The notes below the pieces were generated by a model. That model was not told where the DNA came from, searched no databases, and saw only the letters and a list, made by a program, of their open reading frames with translations. This document shows positions 51,474 through 59,951 of a DNA stretch of 64,000 nt, one piece after another. Each line of letters begins with the position of its first letter. Within the stretch, counting starts at the first letter, position 1. This stretch comes from Ornithinimicrobium cavernae (GTDB lineage Bacteria; Actinomycetota; Actinomycetes; Actinomycetales; Dermatophilaceae): NCBI RefSeq assembly GCF_003121625.1, contig NZ_QDDJ01000004.1, forward strand, positions 1 to 64,000, read 5' to 3'. A program made the position numbers and the translations under genes.

Positions 51474-52430
51474 TCACGCCTTCTTTCGTCCGCGGTGCCG
51501 ACGACGCCGCAGCCGCGGGTCGGAGATGTCAGTCAGGCTCTCCCCGACCAGGGTGACCCCGAGCACGAGCAGCACGATGGCCGAGCCCGGGAAGACACCG
51601 GTCCACCAGATGCCGCTCGAGGTGTCGGCCACCGCCCGGTTGAGGTCATATCCCCACTCGGCTGCGGCCGTCGGGTCGATGCCGAAGCCCAGGAAGCCCA
51701 GGGCGGCGAGGGTCAGGATGGACTCGGCAGCGTTCAACGTGATGATGAGCGGTATCGAGCGCGTCGTGTTGCGCAGCACGTGGCGCCGCAGGATCCGCGT
51801 CCTGGGCATCCCGAAGACCCGGGCGGCCTCAACGAACGGCTCGGCCTTGACCTGCAGGGTCTCGGCGCGCACGACCCGGAAGAACTGCGGGATGAAGATC
51901 ACCGAGATGGCGATGGCTGCGGAGAGCACCCCGCCGAAATAGCTGGACTGCCCGCCGGAGATCACGATCGACACCACGATCGCGAGCAGCAGCGCGGGAA
52001 AGGCGTACACGGCATCGGCCAACATCACCAGGACCCGGTCCAGTGGTCCCCCGAAGAACCCGGAGACCAGGCCGAGGCCGACGCCCAGCACCAGCGAGGC
52101 GCTGACCGCCATGAGGACGGTCAGCAGGGCGGTCCTCGTTCCCCACAGTGTCCGGGAGAACACGTCGTACCCACCGACAGTCGTGCCCCAGATGTGCTCC
52201 CCCGACGGTGGTGCGTGGCGGGGAAAGGGCCCCGCCGCGCCGCTCATCTGGGCGTGCGAGTACGGCGCCAGGAACGGGGCTAACACTGCGACGAGCACAA
52301 TCCCCAGCACCAGGACCAGGCCCGCTATCAGCATCCCGCGCTGTAGGCCGGCACTGTGGCGCACGTGCCAGACAACGGGCAGGTCCGTCCACCCGCGCCG
52401 TTGCCGCGGTTCCTGCACGACGGTCGCCAT
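51474..52430 (-). CDS. Peptide-type ABC transporter permease (DppC-like)
   Basis: A 318-residue permease with a short cytosolic leader and about six membrane segments. Typical DppC features are the HIWGTTVGGYDVFSRTLWGTRTAL periplasmic stretch and the EAA loop EAARVFGMPRTRILRRHVLRNTTRSI. ATG 52430 shares one base with the dppB stop (TGATG), so the two are coupled; the frame is open further upstream but the extension is antisense-like. Confidence 0.93.
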   Translation of the reverse strand: MATVVQEPRQRRGWTDLPVVWHVRHSAGLQRGMLIAGLVLVLGIVLVAVLAPFLAPYSHAQMSGAAGPFPRHAPPSGEHIWGTTVGGYDVFSRTLWGTRTALLTVLMAVSASLVLGVGLGLVSGFFGGPLDRVLVMLADAVYAFPALLLAIVVSIVISGGQSSYFGGVLSAAIAISVIFIPQFFRVVRAETLQVKAEPFVEAARVFGMPRTRILRRHVLRNTTRSIPLIITLNAAESILTLAALGFLGFGIDPTAAAEWGYDLNRAVADTSSGIWWTGVFPGSAIVLLVLGVTLVGESLTDISDPRLRRRRHRGRKKA

Positions 52431-53497
52431 CAGTACCTCACCCTCGGATCGATAAAGGCAGCGACGACGTCCACGAGGAAGTTGGTCAGCGCCACGATCA
52501 CCGCGAGGAGCGCCACGATCCCCTGCACAGCCACGTAGTCGCGGGCAGCCAGGTAGCGAGCCAGCTCGAACCCGAGGCCGCGCCACTCAAAGGTGGTCTC
52601 GGTCAGGATCGCCCCACCCAGCATCAGGGCCAGCTGCATGCCCATCACGGTGACGATGGGGATCAAGGCGGGACGGTACGCGTGGGTGCGCACCAGTCGC
52701 GACTCCCGAACGCCTCGGGACCGCGCGGCGTCGACGTACGGCATGGACAGTGTGGAGATCATGTTGGTGCGCACGAGCCGGACGAAGACGCCGGCCGTGA
52801 GGAGGCCCAGTGCCACCGCCGGCAGCACCAGGTGACTGAAGACGTCCCCGATGAGGTCAGCCCGCCCGGTGCGCAGGGCGTCGACAGTCAGGAGTCCACT
52901 GGCCCCTGGAATGGTGCCGAGTGAGATCTGTGTCTGCGTGCTGGCCCGACCGCCCAGCGGCAGCCACCCGAGCCACACCGAGAAGACCAGTTTCAGGAGG
53001 AGGCCCGCGAAGAAGACCGGTGTGGCATAGGCGAGGATCGCCAGCACACGGAACACGGCGTCAGACGCCCGGTCCCGGTGGTAGGCCGCAAACCTCCCCA
53101 GAGGGATGCCGATCAGCATCGCCAGCAGTCCGGCATACACCGCCAGCTCCAGAGTGGCCGTGCCATAGGTGATCAGGACCTCGGTGATGGCCTGGTTATC
53201 GGTGGTCCGACCAAAATCTCCCCGCGCGAGATCGCCCAGGTAGTCGAGGTACTGCACCAGGATGGGCCGGTTGTAGCCCGCTTCTGTCAGTCGCTGCTCC
53301 AGCTGCTCGGCCGTGAGCCGCCCACCCATCGACGCGGTGATCGGGTCACCGGCGACGCGCATGACCACGAAGACCATGCTGACCAGGATGAGGACCGTGG
53401 GGAAGATCAGCAGGAAGCGAAGCAGCACGTAGCGGCCCAGGCTCCCCACACCACGCAGCCGTCCGGGACTCTCGACCTGGTCCGGAGTGACTGTCAT
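52430..53497 (-). CDS. Peptide-type ABC transporter permease (DppB-like)
   Basis: A 355-residue permease with six predicted helices. The first helix is LLRFLLIFPTVLILVSMVFVVMRVAGDP, and the family EAA loop is DAARSRGVRESRLVRTHAYRPALIPIV. It forms the channel with the overlapping DppC-like subunit. It starts 4 bp after the binding-protein stop. Confidence 0.94.
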   Translation of the reverse strand: MTVTPDQVESPGRLRGVGSLGRYVLLRFLLIFPTVLILVSMVFVVMRVAGDPITASMGGRLTAEQLEQRLTEAGYNRPILVQYLDYLGDLARGDFGRTTDNQAITEVLITYGTATLELAVYAGLLAMLIGIPLGRFAAYHRDRASDAVFRVLAILAYATPVFFAGLLLKLVFSVWLGWLPLGGRASTQTQISLGTIPGASGLLTVDALRTGRADLIGDVFSHLVLPAVALGLLTAGVFVRLVRTNMISTLSMPYVDAARSRGVRESRLVRTHAYRPALIPIVTVMGMQLALMLGGAILTETTFEWRGLGFELARYLAARDYVAVQGIVALLAVIVALTNFLVDVVAAFIDPRVRY

Positions 53498-53501
53498 GCG
53501 T

Positions 53502-55157
53502 TCAATCAGTCTTGCTCAGCAGCCCGACCCGGAAGCGGAAGGAGGGGTCCTGGGTCTCCTCCACGCCCTGGACGTTGCTGCGGGCGACGATGACGTCCTG
53601 GCCCTGGAGGAGCGGGACGATCGGCAGGTAGTCCGCCAGGGCGTCCTGGGCCTGCCCGAGCAGGTCGGCCCGCGCCGCGGCGTCGGTCTCCAGCCGCGAC
53701 TGCTCAATGAGCTCGTTGGTCGTCGGGTCCTCGTTGGCCTTGCCGAGGATGGACTCCACCGCGTCCGACCCGTAGACGAGGTTGAGGTAGTTGTCCGCAT
53801 CGGGGTAGTCGGTGAACCAGCCCAGCTGGTACAGCGGGTACTCGTCGTTCCGGTAGCCGTTGCTGTACTCGCTCCAGACCGTCGACTGCACATTGACGGT
53901 GAACAGGCCGTCCGCCTCCAGCTGGGACTTGATCATCGCGTACTCGTCCGCGGCCGACTCGCCGTAGTGGTCGTTGTTGTACTGCAGGTTCAACGTCACC
54001 GGGGTCTCGACCCCTGCCTCGGAGAGCCGGTCGGCCGCGCGCTCGGCATCCGGCCCCCCGCTTCCGTCACCGTAGGCGTCGAGGTAGGAGTCGACGGCTC
54101 CGTCCAGGGCGGAGGGCACGACACTGTAGACGGGCTGGTAGGTCCCCTGGTACACGTCCTCGGCCAGCGCCTCCCGGTCGACCAGGTCCGCGACCGCCTG
54201 CCGCACCGCGAGGGCCTTGTCCGGGTCGGGCTCGTCCGTGGCTGAACCGTATGGCGCGGTCTCGGCGTTGAAGACGAAGTACCTCAGCTCGGCGCCGGGG
54301 CCAAGATGCACCTTCACACCGTCCTTGTTCGCCAGGTCGGCGACGGCGGTGGCTCCGAGGGTGCGGTAGGCAACGTCGACCTGCCCCTGCTCGATGTCCA
54401 GTTTCAGGTTGCTCGCGTCCGTGTAGTACTGGAACGTCACGTCCTTGGTCTGAGCAGACCCGAGCAGGCCGTCGTACAAGTCGTTGCGCGTCATGACGGC
54501 ATGCTGGTTGGCGCTGTAGTTCGTCATCGCGTACTGCCCACCGAAGGCGTTCGCCTCGACGATCTCCGCGTCCGTGGCCAGGTTGTCGGCCGGGAACGAC
54601 TCCTCGTCCAGGATGTAGCCCGCCGGGCTGGTGAGGATCTGCGGCCACAGGACGTTGTTGTCAGAGTTCAGGAGGAACACGACCGTGTGGTCGTCAGGCG
54701 TCTCGATCGACTTCAGGTCGCCGAGCAGCTGGGCCGGACCGTTGGGGTCATTGATCCCCACCAGCCGCTCGAAGCTGAACTTGACGTCCGAGGCGGTCAG
54801 GTCGTTGCCGTTGGCGAACTTCTGGTCCGGACGGATCGTCACGGTGTACTCGTCGGGGGCGGTGAACTCTGCTGTCTCAGCGACATCAGGCACCGGATCG
54901 GTGGAGCCCGGCTCCGAGGTCAGCAGCCAGCGATAGATCTGGCCGTGGAGCACGGCAGAGCCCAGGTCCCAGCTACCAGCCGGGTCGAGCGCGGTCACGA
55001 CATCCGTCGTGCCCACGGTCAGGCTGTCTGCTTGTGCCCCGGAGGCCGTGGACGCGTCGCTGGTGTCCCCGTCCGCCTCGCCGGCCACCTCGGCACACGC
55101 AGCGAGCGGGAGCACACTGGCGGCAGCCAGGACGAAGAACGTGCGCACAGAAGTCAT
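53502..55157 (-). CDS. Peptide-type ABC transporter substrate-binding lipoprotein (SBP_bac_5)
   Basis: A 551-residue cluster C binding protein. Lipobox LPLAAC with Cys21. Family signatures are the VTIRPDQKFANGNDLTASDVKFSFERLVG region and YPLYQLGWFTDYPDADNYLNLVYG near the C-terminus. AAGGAG stands 5 nt before ATG 55157. These proteins bind peptides, opines or sugars. An adjacent S9 peptidase favours peptides, possibly proline-containing ones. It lies 40 bp after the FAD oxidase stop. Confidence 0.93.
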   Translation of the reverse strand: MTSVRTFFVLAAASVLPLAACAEVAGEADGDTSDASTASGAQADSLTVGTTDVVTALDPAGSWDLGSAVLHGQIYRWLLTSEPGSTDPVPDVAETAEFTAPDEYTVTIRPDQKFANGNDLTASDVKFSFERLVGINDPNGPAQLLGDLKSIETPDDHTVVFLLNSDNNVLWPQILTSPAGYILDEESFPADNLATDAEIVEANAFGGQYAMTNYSANQHAVMTRNDLYDGLLGSAQTKDVTFQYYTDASNLKLDIEQGQVDVAYRTLGATAVADLANKDGVKVHLGPGAELRYFVFNAETAPYGSATDEPDPDKALAVRQAVADLVDREALAEDVYQGTYQPVYSVVPSALDGAVDSYLDAYGDGSGGPDAERAADRLSEAGVETPVTLNLQYNNDHYGESAADEYAMIKSQLEADGLFTVNVQSTVWSEYSNGYRNDEYPLYQLGWFTDYPDADNYLNLVYGSDAVESILGKANEDPTTNELIEQSRLETDAAARADLLGQAQDALADYLPIVPLLQGQDVIVARSNVQGVEETQDPSFRFRVGLLSKTD

Positions 55158-55197
55158 GGTTTCTCCTTGAGACAGAGGGCGAGAGATTGCCAGAGGT

Positions 55198-56442
55198 TCA
55201 GTCGAGGGCGTCGGCGACACGGTCGCCGGCCATCACGGCGACCACAGCGTCCTCATCCACGAAGTCGGCGGGGTCGGTGCGGTCCAGTCGGAACGAGGTC
55301 GGCGAGACGAACGGCTCGTGCCCGAGCACCATCTCAGCCACGAGCCGACCCATGCCGGGCCCGTGGGTGACGCCTGACTCGTTGTCGCCGCTCAGGGCAA
55401 ACAGGCCCGGGGCGCTGGGCACGGCCCCGGCGTAGAGGTTGCCGTCTGCGCTGTAGACAGGCATGCCCTGGATCGTGGTGACCGCGGCCTGCCCGGCCAG
55501 TGTCGGGAACACCTCGGCCACCTGTGGTTGGGCGGCTTGTTGTGCCTCAATCAGCTCGGCAGCCACCGGCCGGCCGATGCTGGTGTCCACACCCTCGAGG
55601 AGTGACGCTCGACGGTAGGCGCTGCCAACACCCCAGGACCAGGCACCGTGCAGCTCGCGGATCCACAGCCCCAGTTCCGGGCACTGGATCGTGGGCAGGT
55701 CAGCGGGCACCCCGACGTCGGCCGACACCATGCGGGTCGCCACGACCGGCACGAGGGGCAGCTGCTGGCCCAGTGGCGTCAGAAGGTCATTCACCCACGC
55801 ACCGCACGCCAGGATCACGACGTCCGCTGAGATGTCGCCCTGAGTGGTGGTCACACCCGTCACCCGGCCGTCGGCGTCCCGCAGGATGCCCGTCACGGCG
55901 GTCGAGAACCGCAGGTCTGCATCAGCTGCGCGCAGCTCCTCGAGCATGGCGAGCACAGCCTTGCCGGTCGTCACCTGGATGCCCTCGGGCATCAGCACCC
56001 CACCGGCAACCTTGTCCGTGTTCACCGCACCAGAGGTCAGGCCGTTGATCTCCTCGGGAGTCACCGCGCGAGTGCCGGGCAGCCTGGCCGGGTGCTCAAG
56101 GAGGCCGGCCTGCAACCAGCTGTACTTCTCCGGCGTCAGGGCCAGCACCAGGTTGCCCCGGGCAGAGAAGTCGATGTCGTGCCCTCGTGCGTCGAGGTCT
56201 GTATAGAAGTCGACTCCGTAGGTCTCGAGGGGCACACAGTCCGGGTGCAGCCTGCGGTTCGTGTCAGCAGCAAACGCCGCGACGAACCCGGCGCCGGCCG
56301 GCGTGGTGCCCGCGAGGGGCTCGCCCGCGTCCACCACTGTGACCTTGGTGGCTCCCAGGCGTGCGAGGTGCAGGGCTGCTGACGCCCCGACAATTCCGGC
56401 GCCGACCACGCAGATAGCGGGGGAATCGGTGTGACCAACCAT
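55198..56442 (-). CDS. FAD-dependent oxidoreductase (DAO family)
   Basis: A 414-residue DAO-fold flavoprotein, the fourth in the window. FAD motif AICVVGAGIVGASAALHLARLGATKVTVVD; FAD-contacting end GLFALSGDNESGVTHGPGMGRLVAEMV. It lies between an S9 peptidase and the peptide transporter, so it may oxidise an amino acid freed from imported peptides. A 7-bp hairpin ends 12 bp upstream of its ATG. Substrate class (sarcosine, glycine, D-amino acid or N-substituted amino acid) cannot be fixed by eye. Confidence 0.87.
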   Translation of the reverse strand: MVGHTDSPAICVVGAGIVGASAALHLARLGATKVTVVDAGEPLAGTTPAGAGFVAAFAADTNRRLHPDCVPLETYGVDFYTDLDARGHDIDFSARGNLVLALTPEKYSWLQAGLLEHPARLPGTRAVTPEEINGLTSGAVNTDKVAGGVLMPEGIQVTTGKAVLAMLEELRAADADLRFSTAVTGILRDADGRVTGVTTTQGDISADVVILACGAWVNDLLTPLGQQLPLVPVVATRMVSADVGVPADLPTIQCPELGLWIRELHGAWSWGVGSAYRRASLLEGVDTSIGRPVAAELIEAQQAAQPQVAEVFPTLAGQAAVTTIQGMPVYSADGNLYAGAVPSAPGLFALSGDNESGVTHGPGMGRLVAEMVLGHEPFVSPTSFRLDRTDPADFVDEDAVVAVMAGDRVADALD

Positions 56443-56454
56443 GAGGACATGTTT

Positions 56455-56472
56455 CCGCCCTCACCAGGGCGG
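56455..56472. terminator. Hairpin between the S9 peptidase and FAD oxidase genes
   Basis: CCGCCCT-N4-AGGGCGG forms a perfect 7-bp stem with a 4-base loop. On the minus strand it lies 65 bp after the peptidase stop and 12 bp before the oxidase ATG. It may attenuate read-through or fold over the oxidase leader; no T-run is present. Confidence 0.35.
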
Positions 56473-56537
56473 GCGCGACAGCGTCCAGACGGAGATCGCG
56501 CGGCCGACCTTCGACTGCAGTAGAAGATGAACTCACC

Positions 56538-58559
56538 TCACGGCTGCGCTGGAACGGCCAGGTAGTGATCCAGCCAGCACAGCAGGTGCGCCACGAAGTG
56601 TGCGGTGTCGGGAAAGTCCTTGATGCCGTGGCCCTGCGAGGGGTACAGCACCAACGCCGTCGGCGTACCCTGCTCCCGAAGTGCCTGGTGGAGGAGGATC
56701 GCCTGTTCCGGAGGCGTGGTCTTGTCGAGCAGGCCCGCCGTCAGCAGTGTCGGCGTGGTCGCCCCGGCAACGTGGTGGATCGCGCTCCGGCTCCTGTACT
56801 CGCCGTCCACCGCATGCACGTCGTCGCGGACAAAGAGCCGGTCGAAGTCCGGGATGTCAGAGCAGTAGTGCTGGCTCACCATGTCCACCGAGGGCGAGGT
56901 GGGGATGGCCGCCGCAAAGCGGTCGGAGCTCACAGCCAGCCAGGCTGCCATCATGCCGCCGTAGCTGTTGCCGGTCACAGCGACGCGGGTCGGGTCCACG
57001 AGGCCCTGGCGAGCCAGATGGTCCACGCCACTGATGATGTCGTCGACATCCGCGCCCACCATGTCGCCCCGCACCCGGTTGATGAAGTCCTGGCCTCGGC
57101 CCTGGCTGCCTCGTGGGTTCGGGTAGAAGCTGGCATACCCGCGGGCGGCGAGCAGGGTGACGTAGGGGTAGCGGTCAAAGTTCGCCACACCCCACCGGTT
57201 CCGCCAGGCCGAGACCGGGCCACCATGAACATTCACCAGCAGCGGAAAGGGCCCCTCCCCCGCCGGCGTCACCAGAAGCCCCTCGATGCGTAGGCCGTCC
57301 GGAGCCGTCCAGGAGACCTCGTGCAACCGTGGGTTCGCCGCCAGGTACGCGTCCGCGCCCGGGTGCCGCAGGTCGAGCACCGTGTCGACCTCGACGCGGC
57401 CGGGCGCCGCCGACTCCGTGACCACGACCACCTGCGGATAGCGGGTGAACGACTCGCAGACGCCGTGCAGGCGACCCCGCTCGTCGAAGGCCCCCGAAGG
57501 CCCCAGGTTGGCACCCATCGTCTCGGTCGACTGCCACAGGACCGAGGAGGTGCTCGCGGCCCCGTCACCCAGGTGGATGCGGCCCGCCACGGTCGACAGG
57601 CCTCGCAACCCCAGGTAGCCCAGGACGTCTCCGGCACTACTCAGGGCCGTGACATCGGCGACCGCCGGGTGGAGCCGCTCGACCGTGCCGTCACCGTCGA
57701 TGACGATGACGTCTCCGGCGACGACGTTGCGGTCGCTGGCGATACCTTCGATGACCAGCAGGCGCCCGGCGTGCGCCAGCGGGTAGGCCAGCTGGCTCTC
57801 CTGCACCGGGCGGTAGGCCGTGCTGACCTGACCTGTCGGCAGGTGGATCCGACCGAGGTATGCCGTGTACCACCCGGTCTCCCCGGCCTGGTCAGAGACG
57901 ATGGCGACCAGGTGATCTGCGTCGATCCAGCTCACCGACCACACCTCACGGTTGCCCAGGTCGACCTGCCTGGAGGTCCCGGTCCCGGCGTCCACCACCG
58001 TCAGCGTGCGTGGTGCCTGCGGTTCGTCGGTGTAGACCTGTGGCGGGTGAGACGCGGACGTCCCGGTCGCCGCCTGGCCGAGCACCCGTGCCGCCACGGG
58101 TGGAGCGACGTCGAAGTTGCTGGGCTGCTCACGAGAACAGACCACTGCGAACCGCGCGCCCTCGCCGGCCTGGTCGGCATACCCAGCAACGTGCTGGGCA
58201 GGGCCCGGAAGTGCGGTGCTGAGCAGCGTGGCACCGGCAGGGTCGACCACGGTGAACGTCGGCGCCCCCTGTCCGCCCGTGCCACCGACCCCGAGGACGG
58301 TGCCTGCCCACGCCAGGGCGGTGGGACGCAGGGCCAGGTTGCGCGAGGTCCTCTGCGACGTGTTCACGATGGTGACGACGGCGGTGGATCGTTGGTCCAG
58401 CGAGTCGATCACCCGCCCGACCCCGGCGCTGTGTGCCCCGTCGCTGCTCACCTGAAGGCCGGTGATCATGCTCACGACCCCCAGGGCTGGCCCTTCGGCC
58501 GCAGCGAGCCAGTTGTCGACGTAGTTCTGGGTGGCAGCGATGTCCGCGAAGACCGACAT
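56538..58559 (-). CDS. S9 family peptidase (prolyl oligopeptidase / acylaminoacyl-peptidase type)
   Basis: A 673-residue serine peptidase without signal peptide. The N-terminal two thirds is a beta-propeller-like region; the C-terminal alpha/beta-hydrolase domain carries the nucleophile in TGNSYGGMMAAW, the Asp in AGLLDKTTPPEQA and the His in PSQGHGIKD. The HGGPVSAW strand supplies the oxyanion hole. S9 enzymes cleave short peptides, often after proline. It lies upstream of the FAD oxidase and peptide importer, so it probably hydrolyses imported peptides in the cytoplasm. Confidence 0.93.
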   Translation of the reverse strand: MSVFADIAATQNYVDNWLAAAEGPALGVVSMITGLQVSSDGAHSAGVGRVIDSLDQRSTAVVTIVNTSQRTSRNLALRPTALAWAGTVLGVGGTGGQGAPTFTVVDPAGATLLSTALPGPAQHVAGYADQAGEGARFAVVCSREQPSNFDVAPPVAARVLGQAATGTSASHPPQVYTDEPQAPRTLTVVDAGTGTSRQVDLGNREVWSVSWIDADHLVAIVSDQAGETGWYTAYLGRIHLPTGQVSTAYRPVQESQLAYPLAHAGRLLVIEGIASDRNVVAGDVIVIDGDGTVERLHPAVADVTALSSAGDVLGYLGLRGLSTVAGRIHLGDGAASTSSVLWQSTETMGANLGPSGAFDERGRLHGVCESFTRYPQVVVVTESAAPGRVEVDTVLDLRHPGADAYLAANPRLHEVSWTAPDGLRIEGLLVTPAGEGPFPLLVNVHGGPVSAWRNRWGVANFDRYPYVTLLAARGYASFYPNPRGSQGRGQDFINRVRGDMVGADVDDIISGVDHLARQGLVDPTRVAVTGNSYGGMMAAWLAVSSDRFAAAIPTSPSVDMVSQHYCSDIPDFDRLFVRDDVHAVDGEYRSRSAIHHVAGATTPTLLTAGLLDKTTPPEQAILLHQALREQGTPTALVLYPSQGHGIKDFPDTAHFVAHLLCWLDHYLAVPAQP

Positions 58560-58627
58560 GGCTCAAACCTAGGTCGCGGAGAACAGCCAGCCCACCTGCC
58601 CGGGACGCAAGCCCACCGTCGGGACCC

Positions 58628-59872
58628 CTACTCGTGTCGAAGACCCGAGCTGCCTCTGCGCAGCCGGGCCATGGCCAGCCCGGTGTGCACTGCTGTGCGC
58701 ACCCTGCCGTCGCGCAGATCGAGGCCGGTGATCTCGGTGAAGCGGCGGAGCCGGTAGTACAGGCTGGTTCGGTGGATGTTGAGCGCGGCGATGGCACCGT
58801 GCACATCCGAGCCGTGGTCCAGGTAGACCTCGACGGTGGACACGATGTCCGCCTGCGCCGGATCCTGGAGCGCCTCCCACAGCTGCGGCGGCAGAAGGTC
58901 CGCGAGGTCGGCCTCCGGTGGAAGGAGCGTCAGCATCTGGTAGACGCCGAGATCGGCCCAGGTGGCGCTCGTGCCGAAGGCGCCCGTCGCCCGCACGACG
59001 GCAAGCGTCGCGCACGCCTGCTCCCTGCTCCGCCAGGCCTCGGTCAGCCCGCCGACCGGGCCGCCGATCCCGGCCAGCACGGGGACGGGGAGTCCGTGTT
59101 GCGGTGCTGCCGCGAGCAGCCCGTCCGCCACCCGGGCAGCCAGCCCGGGCCGCCCGTCGTCCAGGGAGAGGACCAGGAGGGCATAGTCGTCCGTCAGTGC
59201 CGTGAGGACCGGGCGGCCGCTGTGCCGTGAGGCTGTGCGCTGCAGGTGAAGCTGCAACGGCGTGGCCTGGGCCGGTGGACACGGATGATCCAGGGCGAGC
59301 GCGAGCGTGCAGACCTGCCCTGAGAAGTCCAGCATTCCGCCCAGGGTGTGGGCCGCCTGTGCCCGGATGGTGGAGGCCTCCAGGAAGAGGTCCTCCGTCA
59401 GGGAACCGAGCAGCAGCTGCTCGCTGTCGGCCGGGAGTCCGCCTCGCCCCATCACCCTCGCGGCGGCCCGCGCCGCGTCGGCGATCGCCGCGAGCTGCTC
59501 GTCGGTCAGGGAGTAGTCCTCGTCGATCAGCCACAGGTAACCCAGTGTGCGTCCCTGCCAGCGCAACGGCGCACACACTCTCGACACGACGCCGAGGTGC
59601 GGGTTCTCCGGGAGCCGAACCAGGTCCTCGGGGGCGGTCGCAACGATCCCGAGGGCCCACTCGACCACAGCGGCTTCCGCCCGCAGGTACATGATCGACT
59701 GGCGCCGGCACTCGTCGACGGAGCCGTGGTGCGGCGTGTGCACGAGCAGCCGCAGGCTCGGGTCATCGATCGCGACGGCGCGGGAGACGCGTCGCGCCAG
59801 GGACTGGGCAATGCCATCCAGGTCAGCAAGCACGGCGCTCAGTGTGTCATCGGCTCCGGAGCGCTCTGGCAC
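58628..59872 (-). CDS. PucR-family transcriptional regulator
   Basis: A 414-residue regulator with the PucR C-terminal helix-turn-helix (DIVSTVEVYLDHGSDVHGAIAALNIHRTSLYYRLRRFTEITGLDL). The GAF-like centre includes LRWQGRTLGYLWLIDEDYSLTD and a GGDEF-like-derived CdaR segment may follow (VLAGIGGPVGGLTEAWRSREQA). It is 68 bp upstream of the S9 peptidase gene on the same strand and probably activates the peptidase-oxidase-transporter unit. It shares its C-terminal pattern with the PucR at 15282. Confidence 0.9.
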   Translation of the reverse strand: MPERSGADDTLSAVLADLDGIAQSLARRVSRAVAIDDPSLRLLVHTPHHGSVDECRRQSIMYLRAEAAVVEWALGIVATAPEDLVRLPENPHLGVVSRVCAPLRWQGRTLGYLWLIDEDYSLTDEQLAAIADAARAAARVMGRGGLPADSEQLLLGSLTEDLFLEASTIRAQAAHTLGGMLDFSGQVCTLALALDHPCPPAQATPLQLHLQRTASRHSGRPVLTALTDDYALLVLSLDDGRPGLAARVADGLLAAAPQHGLPVPVLAGIGGPVGGLTEAWRSREQACATLAVVRATGAFGTSATWADLGVYQMLTLLPPEADLADLLPPQLWEALQDPAQADIVSTVEVYLDHGSDVHGAIAALNIHRTSLYYRLRRFTEITGLDLRDGRVRTAVHTGLAMARLRRGSSGLRHE

Positions 59873-59884
59873 AGGCAGCCGCGC

Positions 59885-59933
59885 GTTTGTGTTGACACAA
59901 AGCGACCCCCCGGCTACCTTTGTGGCAACACAA
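59885..59933 (+). promoter_or_regulatory. Promoter with two TTTGTG palindromes upstream of the YtrA-type operon
   Basis: TTTGTGT-TG-ACACAAA (59885-59900) and TTTGTG-GCAA-CACAAA (59918-59933) are perfect inverted repeats. The first contains TTGACA (-35, 59891-59896); TACCTT (-10, 59914-59919) follows after exactly 17 bases, and the second palindrome covers the start point. The layout predicts repression by the GntR protein encoded second in the operon. Confidence 0.75.
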
Positions 59934-59951
59934 ACAGGGAGGGTTCACCCC

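Noticed and set aside
59547-59951. Longer start for the membrane protein at 59952
   Set aside because: The extension runs antisense to the PucR gene and through the promoter; the ATG at 59952 has a good ribosome-binding site.
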